In this document: in pieces, positions 5,438-5,531 of the stretch
How the letters are laid out: every line of letters starts with the position of its first letter
Position numbering within the stretch: the stretch's first letter is position 1
Notes under the pieces: model-generated
Database searches by the model: none
Told to the model about the DNA's origin: nothing
The model's input: only the letters and a program-made list of their open reading frames with translations
NCBI GenBank assembly: GCA_021819225.1
Contig: JAKARU010000065.1
Location: 1-5,531 of the forward strand
Origin: Thermoplasmata archaeon
Lineage (GTDB): Archaea; Thermoplasmatota; Thermoplasmata; Thermoplasmatales; Thermoplasmataceae
Direction of reading: 5' to 3'
Length of the DNA: 5,531 nt
Translations under genes and position numbers: made by a program

Positions 5438-5531
5438 TTATTTAAGAATAGTTAATATTTGAACATTACGGACTAATATATTGAAAACTTATCATATAAA
5501 TCAAGCAGAGCATCGATTCTAATATCAGATC
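5438..5531. other. Intergenic AT-rich region at the window edge
   Basis: No coding frame, RNA gene or repeat is evident in these 94 bases. They hold the TATA-like elements described separately and are best read as the upstream region of the minus-strand Cys4 protein gene, possibly shared with a divergent gene beyond the edge. Confidence 0.5.
5493..5501. promoter_or_regulatory. TATA-like element readable on both strands
   Basis: On the minus strand TTTATATG (5493-5500) closely matches the archaeal TATA consensus and would start RNA near 5471, leaving a leader of about 34 nt before TTG 5437. On the plus strand ATATAAAT (5494-5501) could serve a gene beyond the window edge. A nearer minus-strand AT-rich element, about 16-23 nt before TTG 5437, is a competing candidate. 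Assignment is tentative. Confidence 0.35.

Overview
The window is chromosomal archaeal DNA, most likely from a member of the Thermoplasmatales or a close relative. Archaeal origin follows from S19e, L39e, L31e, aIF6 and PDCD5-type proteins encoded side by side. It is supported by TATA-box promoters, very short or absent leaders, GGTG/GGAG ribosome binding sites, and arginine codons that are mostly AGA/AGG. The narrower assignment is inferred from the look of the proteins and has not been tested by alignment.

Layout: (1) 1-2324, plus strand, holds the 3' part of an ABC transporter: an ATPase cut off by the window edge, then a large polytopic ABC-2-type permease. The permease reading frame continues about 38 codons upstream of its first ATG and probably starts at an ATT codon that overlaps the ATPase stop codon. 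(2) 2325-2373 is a compact promoter with two TATA-like boxes and a 15-bp palindrome directly in front of the next gene. (3) 2374-4274, plus strand, is a tight translation operon: rps19e, a PDCD5/TFAR19-family protein, rpl39e (only 51 codons), rpl31e and eif6, with gaps or overlaps of at most about 14 nt. (4) 4271-4768, minus strand, is pyrE (orotate phosphoribosyltransferase). It converges on eif6 with overlapping stop codons and has what looks like its own leaderless promoter. (5) 4832-5437, minus strand, is an unrecognised 201-residue protein with a four-cysteine C-terminal motif. (6) 5438-5531 is a non-coding AT-rich stretch carrying TATA-like elements.

Functionally, the operon supplies two large-subunit proteins (L39e at the exit tunnel, L31e near the tunnel exit), one small-subunit protein (S19e) and aIF6, which keeps 50S from joining 30S. 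The PDCD5-like protein is a regular neighbour in archaea whose role is less clear. The ABC transporter and pyrE are unrelated by pathway and appear to be separate transcription units.

I found no convincing sign of a new multi-gene system, mobile element, CRISPR array, tRNA or rRNA. The points most worth a second look are the non-canonical permease start, the palindrome overlapping the predicted rps19e transcription start, the structured convergent junction between eif6 and pyrE, and the Cys4 protein.
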